Positions 7,301-13,149 of a DNA stretch of 18,642 bases are shown here, in pieces; position 1 is the first letter of the stretch, and the number at the start of each line of letters is the position of its first letter. The position numbers and the translations under genes were made by a program. The DNA is from CAZSVE01 sp964610175. Lineage in GTDB: Bacteria; Pseudomonadota; Gammaproteobacteria; HK1. The stretch lies in NCBI GenBank assembly GCA_964610175.1, contig CAZSVE010000057.1, positions 1 to 18,642 of the forward strand. The letters are read 5' to 3'. Under the pieces are notes generated by a model that did not search any database, was not told the origin of the DNA, and saw only the letters and a program-made list of their open reading frames with translations.

Positions 7301-8476
7301 TCCATGATTGGTTGGATCGCGCTTGCCGGTATTATCGTACGTAACTCTATCTTGCTGGTGGATTTCTCGGCTCATGAGGTTTGCCATGGTACTTCCGTAC
7401 GTGAAGCAGTAATCCTGGCATGCAAGGCCCGTACCAGACCTATTTTGATTACAGCGTTTGCTTTGGTGTTTGGTGCCGGCGTTATTCTTTTCGATCCCAT
7501 TTTCCAAGGCATGGCCATCTCTCTAGCTGCTGGGGTTTTGATCTCTACTTTATTGACTCTTGTCGTTATACCGTTAGGTTGCATCGAGGCAAGTGATTCG
7601 TTGCGTGAAGTTGCCAGTAAATATGGTATGGTGGTAACCGTGCCCCCAACGGAAATGTCGAAAGTTATCGATGAAGTCCCCGAGGAGTCGAGATCCGAGG
7701 AATCTTTCCAGGGATCCCGATTAATTACCGTGTGGGGAAAGCTAATTGCAGGGATAACACTTCTGTTTTATTTGATTCGGGCCGTATTGATTATGGCTAA
7801 GGCGGGTATGCAATGGGTAATTGGTAAATTTTCGCGGCAAGCTGCTCCTGGTATTCGGGAAGGTGTAAAACCCGCAGGTGTGCAAGAACAACGCTCTGTG
7901 CCGCCCGAGCCTACCATTGTTGTATCCAAGCCTTCTGAAGATGAACATCCTCTCGAAGGTGGATCCAAAGAACTGGAGGACGAAGCATTAAAAGTTACCT
8001 CGGCAGAGAAATCTTCATCCATCCCTCCGGCCACAGGAATTGAACCAGGGACTTCTTCGGATATCAGTGTAGCCATCGACTCCGTAACTAGCGCAACTGC
8101 TGATGTAACCAAGGTTCGACGGAAAACCAAACAAGCTCCTCGCAAGAGGCGGCCTATTTCCATCCGAGTAGAACAACAGGATATTTACGCTCTTATGGGC
8201 AGTAAGGATTCGGTGTCCATAGCAGGAAAAACCAAAGATAAAATCGAAGATAAACTTGCATCAGGTCAGGAGAAGATACTCAAGGAGACAAATCGGTCGA
8301 AATCTGAACCACTAGTAACGAAGAAGGTGCGACCATCGGCAGCGAAGAAGATCTCTTCGCAACAAGAGGATAAGCAGTCTGCCACCAAAAAGCGTAGGGG
8401 TATTCGTATCAAAACCGATGTTCCGAAGTTCTCTGTCGAGAACTGGCGCGCTGATGACAAAAAGAAAGAAAAATAG
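4352..8476 (+). CDS. RND-family inner-membrane transporter with a long basic C-terminal tail
   Basis: This is a proton-driven transporter of the AcrB/ACR_tran superfamily. Family marks include TM1 (LSPLLFLAMLLMGILGLI), the porter-start block EDPQISVPMVDI, the TM4 segment with the proton-relay pair D439-D440 (GILVDDAIVVVENIY), and TM10 IALAGIIVRNSILLVDF, where R997 stands where AcrB has its lysine. TM12 ends near residue 1075. Typical members are about 1000-1100 residues; this one has 1374. The extra roughly 290 residues hold one more hydrophobic stretch (about 1131-1149) and then a low-complexity Lys/Arg/Ser/Glu-rich tail. A G10 run at 5090-5099 encodes the three glycines of VEGGGVH. G+C falls along the gene: 40 of 60 bases at 5281-5340, 27 of 60 at 7501-7560. 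ATG 4352 follows a stop codon directly and has no clear ribosome binding site. The substrate is unknown. Confidence 0.92.
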   Translation: MTDQKISQAGSQAPLGPDSESEEQLGVAGRVTQAFIDSPLSPLLFLAMLLMGILGLILTPRQEDPQISVPMVDILVSYPGVSSQQVARLAMDPLQRIMSEIPGVKHVYAASGRGRGMVTVEFDVGEELGPSIVKVHDKIQSNMDKIPPGVSPPLVQPKGIDDVPVVTLTLWSKRKNDGELRALALDVLQSLKEIPNTGTGFIVGGRREQIRIEAYPERLAGFDISLDHLANRIRGANVESDSGFVEGGGVHTNITSGSFFTNAREIERLEIGSRGDVPIYVRDVARVFRAPEDANQIVAYYTGPAATDDLVADGAAAVTIAIAKKEGANGVAVAKNILEHVGNLKGRLIPSDVEVAITRNYGQTANDKVWELILKLFIATGLVFLLVLLAFRAFRPAIVVLVVIPVVILITVFSAWVMGYTIDRVSLFALIFSIGILVDDAIVVVENIYRRWLEEDKTDITTAIDAVREVGNPTILATFTVIAALLPMGFVRGMMGPYMEPIPALGSVAMLFSLIAAFAFTPWWAARLKPSMAYLERAHVREHKTSERLEGFYRGLLVPLIDNKKKRFLFRFGMWGLFAAACSMFYTTHVRVKMLPLDNKPEFSVTVDLPEGSALPNTANLTRLLAEEVRNNLPEVTAVQTYAGCPRPFDFNGMVRHYYLRQEPWQGELQVQLLHKNDRARSSHEIAVEARERLTPIARAHGARIAVVEMPPGPPVLQSVVAEIYGPDDETRRRVANHMTDFFSQAESLTDVDNYMQEPYSYWHFDVDRDKAARRRISVDTVNRSIDMAMGNYQLGDIKEQTVLEPTNIVIQIPLSLRSDPTRLLNLPIPTEDGRTVPLAEVGRFRRVIQDPIIYHKDLRPLEYVVAETTGRLAAPIYGMLQVQDSLDEYVTPDGVKMDAYYMGPPPNDGKSGFEWTGEWTVTYETFRDMGLAFCAALVLIYILVVWEFGNFRIPALIMAPIPLTLLGIIPAHALMNAEFTATSMIGWIALAGIIVRNSILLVDFSAHEVCHGTSVREAVILACKARTRPILITAFALVFGAGVILFDPIFQGMAISLAAGVLISTLLTLVVIPLGCIEASDSLREVASKYGMVVTVPPTEMSKVIDEVPEESRSEESFQGSRLITVWGKLIAGITLLFYLIRAVLIMAKAGMQWVIGKFSRQAAPGIREGVKPAGVQEQRSVPPEPTIVVSKPSEDEHPLEGGSKELEDEALKVTSAEKSSSIPPATGIEPGTSSDISVAIDSVTSATADVTKVRRKTKQAPRKRRPISIRVEQQDIYALMGSKDSVSIAGKTKDKIEDKLASGQEKILKETNRSKSEPLVTKKVRPSAAKKISSQQEDKQSATKKRRGIRIKTDVPKFSVENWRADDKKKEK
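5090..5099 (+). repeat. G10 homopolymer inside the RND transporter gene
   Basis: Ten consecutive G in frame within codons 247-250 (Gly-Gly-Gly-Val). Tracts of this length in other bacteria are known slippage sites; gain or loss of one base would truncate the transporter early. A G7 run lies at 4960-4966 in the same gene. Confidence 0.9.
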
Positions 8477-8637
8477 CTATTTATTTGATCATGGCCCACT
8501 GAATACAATCGTTTTTTCCGTGGATATTTCCAATGCTTGGCCCATCCTTGCGTGTAATTCCTGCTTGTGTTCGGATTGCGATAAGTTACTTGGAATCTGA
8601 TAATGAAATTTCTGTTGATTACGGAGTGACATTACGC

Positions 8638-9759
8638 ATGGTCAATACTTCTTCCTATAGGTTTTTATCTTCATTCCTCGGATCTACAGGTGCGTTGCTA
8701 GTAGGTACGGCCATGGGATTGGCTGCTGAGGCATCCGATTATAATTATGCAGGATCGCGGCAAAGCCAATCATGGGATAGGCAAGGTAGCACCACCGCTG
8801 ACTATGCTACTCGCTGGGGTCGAGGAACAAAGCCCTGGTTTAGAGAACGATCAAATACGGCACGGTCTGGATTCAACGATTGGGGAAACAGGGCTTCGAT
8901 GGATTACGACACTCCAAGAACAGAAAATGTAACCCCGATAAACAGACGAAATTGGCAAAGAGAGCAAAGCACTTCGTATTCAGACAATTTGTGGCCATCG
9001 ACCGCTGAACGTCCTCATGTCCCGGCTCGTGAGGAACACCGTGTAGGAGAAAAGCAAAAAACAGAACAATGGATCTCCTCCGACGGACAACGTAACTCTT
9101 GGGAAGACGCGGGAAGTCGGCGCAGAACCGATCCATGGGCAAAAAGATCTCAACCATCCTTCAAGCATCGAAATAATCGACGGTCGACAGGTGCGTCCTG
9201 GCCAAAAGATGCTAAAGCTAGGGATTTTTCTGGTGCCTATTACGGCGATACTAAACCTCGGTGGCGTGATTGGTCACGATTACCGATATCCGAGAAATCC
9301 AGTAATCATTCTACTGACAATTACCAATCGCCAGCGACACAAAACCGCTGGACGGGGAATAACTCTCGGCGTGATTCCAAACCTTACATGTCGGCCCCCG
9401 ACCTTTCACGACATGAAAATTGGAAGCGTGATCGGGAGAATTCCGGGGAGAAAAAGCAGTGGAGAGCACACAGCCATACAAACAGTTCCCAAAACAAACA
9501 GCAATTTAGATCCAACCTGATTGATAATACGAACAATACTCCGCCCGTGAACCCCATACAGCAAGGATACCCCGAATATCCAGGATATTACTCCGGGTAT
9601 TCGTATCCCTCGAACAACCATATGCCCTTCTACTCTGGCGTCGGGGGAAATAGGCACTGGTATGGTCATTATCCAGGATACAATTATGGATGGTTAGGAG
9701 ATCTGTATACGGATCAGAATTTCCCCATGTTAGACGACTCTCCATGGTTCTTATTCTAA
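8638..9759 (+). CDS. Exported low-complexity protein rich in Trp, Arg, Asn and Ser
   Basis: I do not recognise a family. From ATG 8638, with GGAG about 10 bases upstream, the product has 373 residues. The N-terminus is a signal peptide (FLSSFLGSTGALLVGTAMGL, likely cut after AAEA or nearby). The mature part looks disordered: many short Arg/Asn/Ser/Gln-rich stretches with single tryptophans spaced through it. I count 18 Trp and no cysteine. The last 80 residues change to a Tyr/Gly/Pro-rich segment (YPEYPGYYSGYSYP) and end in SPWFLF with a terminal Phe. The frame is open further upstream to 8533, but that part has no ribosome binding site and would bury the signal peptide. It follows the RND gene by 161 bases and precedes another exported protein. 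It could be a surface or matrix component; no catalytic motif is visible. Confidence 0.75.
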   Translation: MVNTSSYRFLSSFLGSTGALLVGTAMGLAAEASDYNYAGSRQSQSWDRQGSTTADYATRWGRGTKPWFRERSNTARSGFNDWGNRASMDYDTPRTENVTPINRRNWQREQSTSYSDNLWPSTAERPHVPAREEHRVGEKQKTEQWISSDGQRNSWEDAGSRRRTDPWAKRSQPSFKHRNNRRSTGASWPKDAKARDFSGAYYGDTKPRWRDWSRLPISEKSSNHSTDNYQSPATQNRWTGNNSRRDSKPYMSAPDLSRHENWKRDRENSGEKKQWRAHSHTNSSQNKQQFRSNLIDNTNNTPPVNPIQQGYPEYPGYYSGYSYPSNNHMPFYSGVGGNRHWYGHYPGYNYGWLGDLYTDQNFPMLDDSPWFLF

Positions 9760-9874
9760 AAGAAGTCTTGTTGGGCTAGCCTTTTTTCGACTAGGTTCCA
9801 TCTGTGCATTCCCATGCTCGTTGGGGAGACTTCCAAATCCATCTGCGTTTTCACGATAAAAGTGAGGTATAGCG

Positions 9875-10597
9875 ATGCATAGAGGATTACAGTTTTTCTC
9901 CCGAATCATTCCGGCTACTGCAGTATTGGTGTTTTGTATGTGGATGGATGTGATTTCGAGTAATGTTGTCGCCAATGATGAAATCATTGAATTTTCGGCT
10001 AATACGATTGAGCAAATCCCGAATCGGGCTCCGATTTCAGGTAAACTCTACGTAGCTAAAGATAAAATACGCATAGAAATGGCCATCGAAGGGAAACGTA
10101 GAATTGTAATTAGGGATTTTTCGGCCAGAAAAACCCTACATCTCAATCCGGCGGCCAAAGAATACATGGAAGTGCCATGGCCTGCGACGAAATCCAATCA
10201 ATTCCATTCTGGTGTTAGGCGTCCACCTCTTCCCGGTGATTCGGATCACCATTGTGAGAAATTTGCCCAGTTAAAGTGCAAAATGCTGAATAAAGAAGGG
10301 GAAATCTATAACCGAAAAACCGAGAAGTGGGAAATTATTCAGGAAGTGCCCAACAAACAAATTCAAAGTGGTAAAAGAGTGATACGCTCACTTGTATGGG
10401 TAGACCGAAGGCTTGGTGTAAATATACGCGAAGAGATGTTTTTCGACGTAAACTCTAAAAGCTTGAGGGAACTGCGTGATATCAAAGAAGGCCCTCAATC
10501 CGAAAAATTGTTTCAGATACCCACAGGTTACCGGCGTGTGGAAATAAGTGCCAAAACCGAAACTTCGCGCACTGATAACATGCAACCTGCCAAGTAG
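9875..10597 (+). CDS. Exported DUF4412/LolA-like protein
   Basis: The 240-residue protein has an N-terminal signal peptide (IIPATAVLVFCMWMDVISSN, cleavage near VVANDE). The mature part follows the pattern of periplasmic proteins with an open beta-sheet lipid-binding fold of the DUF4412/LolA type: ISGKLYVAKDKIRIEMAIEG, then RRIVIRDFSARKTLHLNPAAKEYMEV, and a second half with REEMFFDVNSKSLRELRDIKEG and the closing LFQIPTGYRRVEI. Two cysteines (HHCEKFAQLKCK) may form a disulfide. ATG 9875 is preceded by GTGAGGT about 9 bases upstream. It lies 115 bases after the Trp-rich exported protein on the same strand. Assignment to the family is by overall resemblance; the ligand is unknown. Confidence 0.65.
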   Translation: MHRGLQFFSRIIPATAVLVFCMWMDVISSNVVANDEIIEFSANTIEQIPNRAPISGKLYVAKDKIRIEMAIEGKRRIVIRDFSARKTLHLNPAAKEYMEVPWPATKSNQFHSGVRRPPLPGDSDHHCEKFAQLKCKMLNKEGEIYNRKTEKWEIIQEVPNKQIQSGKRVIRSLVWVDRRLGVNIREEMFFDVNSKSLRELRDIKEGPQSEKLFQIPTGYRRVEISAKTETSRTDNMQPAK

Positions 10598-10681
10598 GGT
10601 CGTTTCCACAAGACTAATCTGATGCCTCGCCAAACTAAAAAGCTTCTTGATTGTTTTTCCGAAGGTTTTCGGAGACTAAGT

Positions 10682-10741
10682 ATTCATGAATCAAAGTAAA
10701 GATTCGTGATCATTGTCACGATAATAGACTTGGTATCACGA
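10682..10741 (+). promoter_or_regulatory. Cluster of inverted repeats upstream of the ParA-like gene
   Basis: ATTCATGAAT at 10682-10691 is a perfect palindrome. TCGTGA (10704-10709) and TCACGA (10716-10721) form a perfect inverted repeat around six bases. A further ATCACGA lies at 10735-10741, overlapping the ribosome binding site. The three ATCACGA-type half-sites are what an operator or partition site would look like; autoregulation by the ParA-like product or an unknown partner is inference. Confidence 0.45.
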
Positions 10742-10757
10742 GGAGAATTGATTACGT

Positions 10758-11408
10758 ATGATTACGGTCATCGGTAACCTAAAAGGCGGATCCGGAAAAA
10801 GTACAGTAACGTTCAATCTTGCCGTTTGGTTGGCAAAGGCAAAACGCGACGTTATTTCCTTTGACCTTGATCCGCAAGCCACCCTGACGGACGTTGCTGA
10901 AGTTCGCGACGAAGAAGGATATCTCCCGAAAATTACGGTATTTCGGCCCGATAGTGATCCCGGTTCTCTTATCAAAAAACACCCAGGTGATGTGTTGATC
11001 GATGTAGGGGCATCGAATCTGTGGGCAGTGCGAGAGGCCGTAAACATGGCAGATCGCATTTTAGTGCCAGTGACACCAAGCCAAGCCGACGTATGGTCCA
11101 CCCAGCGTTTTCTTACCATCGTCATGAACGCCTTGAAAGGCCCGATGCCTGAAGTTATCGGGTTCATCAATCGCGCCGATACGCACGCATCGGTACGTGA
11201 AAGTGACGAAACCGAGGAAGCGTTGGCATCTCTTCCGGGTATTACAGTATTAAAGAGCCGTCTTTGCCAACGTACCGCATTTCGGCGTTGCTTTAGTGAA
11301 GGGCGTGCTGTATTCGAAGCGGGCTCTTCAGGTAAGGCTGCCAAAGAATTCCGCCAACTTGCCAAAGCCTTGTTTGGGAATGCCAATGCCGCTCAGGAGA
11401 AAAAGTAA
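10758..11408 (+). CDS. Orphan ParA/MinD-type ATPase
   Basis: This is a 216-residue P-loop ATPase of the ParA superfamily, which positions DNA or protein cargo by ATP-dependent binding to nucleoid DNA or membrane. The deviant Walker A motif is complete, K9-GGSGK14-ST, with the signature lysine K9. The A' motif follows as SFDLDPQ (D36, D38), and the B-like strand is DVLIDVG. The length and the absence of an N-terminal DNA-binding domain fit the short (type Ib-like) ParA proteins. AGGAGA at 10741-10746 precedes ATG 10758 by 11 bases. No ParB-like or other cargo-adaptor gene lies beside it, so it is an orphan. Chromosome segregation, carboxysome placement (McdA-like) and chemoreceptor placement (ParC/PpfA-like) are all possible; the sequence does not decide. 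Confidence 0.88.
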   Translation: MITVIGNLKGGSGKSTVTFNLAVWLAKAKRDVISFDLDPQATLTDVAEVRDEEGYLPKITVFRPDSDPGSLIKKHPGDVLIDVGASNLWAVREAVNMADRILVPVTPSQADVWSTQRFLTIVMNALKGPMPEVIGFINRADTHASVRESDETEEALASLPGITVLKSRLCQRTAFRRCFSEGRAVFEAGSSGKAAKEFRQLAKALFGNANAAQEKK

Positions 11409-12007
11409 AAACTAGTTTATAAATCATATTTTCACATTTTTTCGAAATTATCCAAGAAGAAAGTTAGAGTTTTGAAAAAACCTATATCTTTGTGATTATG
11501 AAAGCGTACTTTACTTTCTCTAAAATTTCTTCGACATTCGGAGAGCAACAAAAACCATAAGTCAGAATATTAGTAGACTTTGTTGTTACCAACATGTTTG
11601 TAGCAACCACTAAGAAGCTATCACCCTATTAGTGCTAACAGAACATTTGTAAGAGGTGAATGGTCATAAACCCAATTTCGGAGCTCAGTTGATACCTTTC
11701 TTTTGCACCGAAATTGCCTTCCTTTCATTCGCCGATACATGATTTTACCTTTTCCAGGCTTTCATTCGTTGGCGCTGACATAAACGAATTCTTGATTATT
11801 CTCAGTGCCGATAACAGCAGACTTAAGTTATTTTGCCACTTCATTTCCCTACTTCGGGGTCCGCATCTGCCTTTTTAGCAAAATTTTCTCACCACCTTGC
11901 CACTTCGAGCGCACACCCGATTTAGGAAAGAACCAACATTATCACTTTGAGAGTTATTTACTGTCGGTATAGGGGACAAATTTACTCCATGCGTGTAACG
12001 TATAGCG
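11409..12007 (+). other. 599-base gap, no gene seen
   Basis: The stretch is AT-rich and has no frame with a credible start or product. It holds one 9-bp perfect inverted repeat, CAATTTCGG (11673-11681) and CCGAAATTG (11708-11716), with a 26-base loop, and two copies of TTTCATTCG about 34 bases apart near 11725 and 11759. prmA often lies upstream of DUF3426 genes, but I could not find traces of it. Confidence 0.5.
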
Positions 12008-12278
12008 TTGTACACTCCCTATCCTATACATCCCAATCATCGATCCATTCTGGTTATCTCCGCACCCGGAAAGCCGTGAGGGTATATGTTGTGAGTAATG
12101 CCATATCTCATTGGGTGCGCTTTTGCACCAGACAGATGATCTGTTGAAAGGAGAAAGGAAAATAAACGTATCGGTCCATTCGATCTCCGAATCTGCTACT
12201 ACTCTCGGTACTTCCGACAATAAGGAGTACAGCGAGAGATCGAAGGGTTGGCACCAGGAGTATTGTGTGGGAACATGA
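12008..12278 (+). pseudogene. Eroded N-terminal zinc ribbon and linker of the DUF3426 gene
   Basis: DUF3426 proteins normally begin with an MJ0042-type zinc ribbon of the form CPxC...VRCGxC..FNAL. Two pieces of it can be read. From TTG 12008 the frame gives LYTPYPIH, where the expected Cys-Pro-x-Cys has become Tyr-Pro-Ile-His; this frame stops at TGA 12077-12079. One frame later, 12087-12143 reads C-C-E-stop-C-H-I-S-L-G-A-L-L-H-Q-T-D-D-L, which keeps the second C-x-x-C but has a TAA at 12096-12098. Between the first pair (ending 12031) and the second (starting 12090) are 58 bases, i.e. 19 codons plus one base, which fits the normal spacing with a one-base insertion. The linker frame then ends at TGA 12276-12278, a second shift away from the intact DUF3426 frame. 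Confidence 0.65.
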
Positions 12279-12781
12279 TGCGGGCTGCAGAAAAACATGT
12301 CACCCATAAATGGCGGCAATTTACATTCGGTTCCGGTATTCTACTCGCTTGTGTCGTGCTTCTAACCCAGTACACATGGTTCCATCCCGTCGATGTGCTG
12401 CAGTATTTTCCGGACTTGCGTCCGAGTATGGAAATATTTTGCCGAAGCACTGGATGTCGGATACCCATGCAACGTGATCCGGCGCGAATTCGAGTCATAA
12501 ATCGGGATGTTCGAGCTCACCCTAAATACAAAAAGGCATTATTGGTATCGGCCCGTTTGGTTAATACGTTACCAAATGCACAGCCTTTTCCTCGCATGCA
12601 GCTTGCGCTATTCAACGTCAACGGACAAATAATTGCCGCACGGATCTTTAAGCCAAAAGAATATTTGGATAGTGATATAGACTTCGCGGCTGGGATGAGA
12701 TCAGATAAACCAATTCAGGTGGTATTGGGTATCCTGGCTCAGGAAGAGGCAGCGGTAAGCTTCGAATTCACGTTTTTGTAA
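12248..12781 (+). CDS. DUF3426 membrane-anchored domain, N-terminally truncated
   Basis: The open frame encodes one membrane segment (FTFGSGILLACVVLLTQ) followed by a periplasmic DUF3426 domain: LRPSMEIFCRSTGCRIPMQ, the block VINRDVRAHPKYKKALLVSA, LVNTLPNAQPFP, and a closing AAVSFEFTF. This matches the C-terminal half of zinc-ribbon DUF3426 proteins, which are usually 250-300 residues; here only up to 177 remain. Possible starts are TTG 12248, ATG 12275 and ATG 12278, none with a good ribosome binding site, as expected if the true start was lost upstream. It lies 47 bases before fis, matching the common gammaproteobacterial order DUF3426-dusB-fis apart from the missing dusB. The molecular role of the family is unknown. 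Whether the remnant is still translated is open. Confidence 0.75.
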   Translation: MAPGVLCGNMMRAAEKHVTHKWRQFTFGSGILLACVVLLTQYTWFHPVDVLQYFPDLRPSMEIFCRSTGCRIPMQRDPARIRVINRDVRAHPKYKKALLVSARLVNTLPNAQPFPRMQLALFNVNGQIIAARIFKPKEYLDSDIDFAAGMRSDKPIQVVLGILAQEEAAVSFEFTFL

Positions 12782-12828
12782 TCGTATAGATCCGTTTGTT
12801 TGGAAGTTTCTTGCTCGGAGGCCTGAAT

Positions 12829-13125
12829 ATGACACCAGTTGGAAAAGAACATTGGAAAGGAAGTGATTACATACAAGGATACGATGACAAGGAACCACAA
12901 CCACTGCGTGAAAGCGTACGAAATGCCGTCGAATCCTATTTCCTACATTTGGATGGCCAAATGCCTTCCAAATTGTACAAAATGGTACTCAATGAAGTAG
13001 AAGTTCCTTTATTGGAGGTTGTATTACAACAAGCGCGTGGGAATTGTAGTCGTGCTGCAGATTTACTCGGTATAAATCGGGCAACCTTGCGTAAGAAACT
13101 GAAACAACACCAAATTATCGTATAA
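12829..13125 (+). CDS. fis: Fis, nucleoid-associated DNA-binding protein
   Basis: Fis is a small dimeric protein that bends DNA and regulates rRNA, recombination and growth-phase genes. From ATG 12829 the product has 98 residues, the same as E. coli Fis. GGAGG at 12817-12821 lies 7 bases upstream and decides this start over the open frame reaching back to 12796. The core block LRESVRNAVESYF, then LYKMVLNEVEVPLLE with its conserved EVE-PLL, and the helix-turn-helix GNCSRAADLLGINRATLRKK near the C-terminus are all typical. The N-terminal 30 residues are variable, as in the family. purH starts 24 bases after the stop, so the two are probably co-transcribed. No dusB precedes it; in E. coli dusB and fis form one operon. 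Confidence 0.95.
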   Translation: MTPVGKEHWKGSDYIQGYDDKEPQPLRESVRNAVESYFLHLDGQMPSKLYKMVLNEVEVPLLEVVLQQARGNCSRAADLLGINRATLRKKLKQHQIIV

Positions 13126-13149
13126 ACCACAAATATCTCGAAATCACAT

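Noticed and set aside
10658..10673. Hairpin TCCGAA-GGTT-TTCGGA as a terminator for the DUF4412-like gene
   Set aside because: The T-run comes before the stem on the plus strand and no T-run follows, so it does not fit an intrinsic terminator for that gene.
10736..11386. 216-codon minus-strand frame opposite the ParA-like gene
   Set aside because: It mirrors the ATPase gene almost exactly; the plus strand has complete Walker motifs and a ribosome binding site.
11947..12147. 66-codon plus-strand frame before the DUF3426 gene
   Set aside because: No ribosome binding site, and it overlaps the zinc-ribbon remnant, which is better explained in the other two frames.
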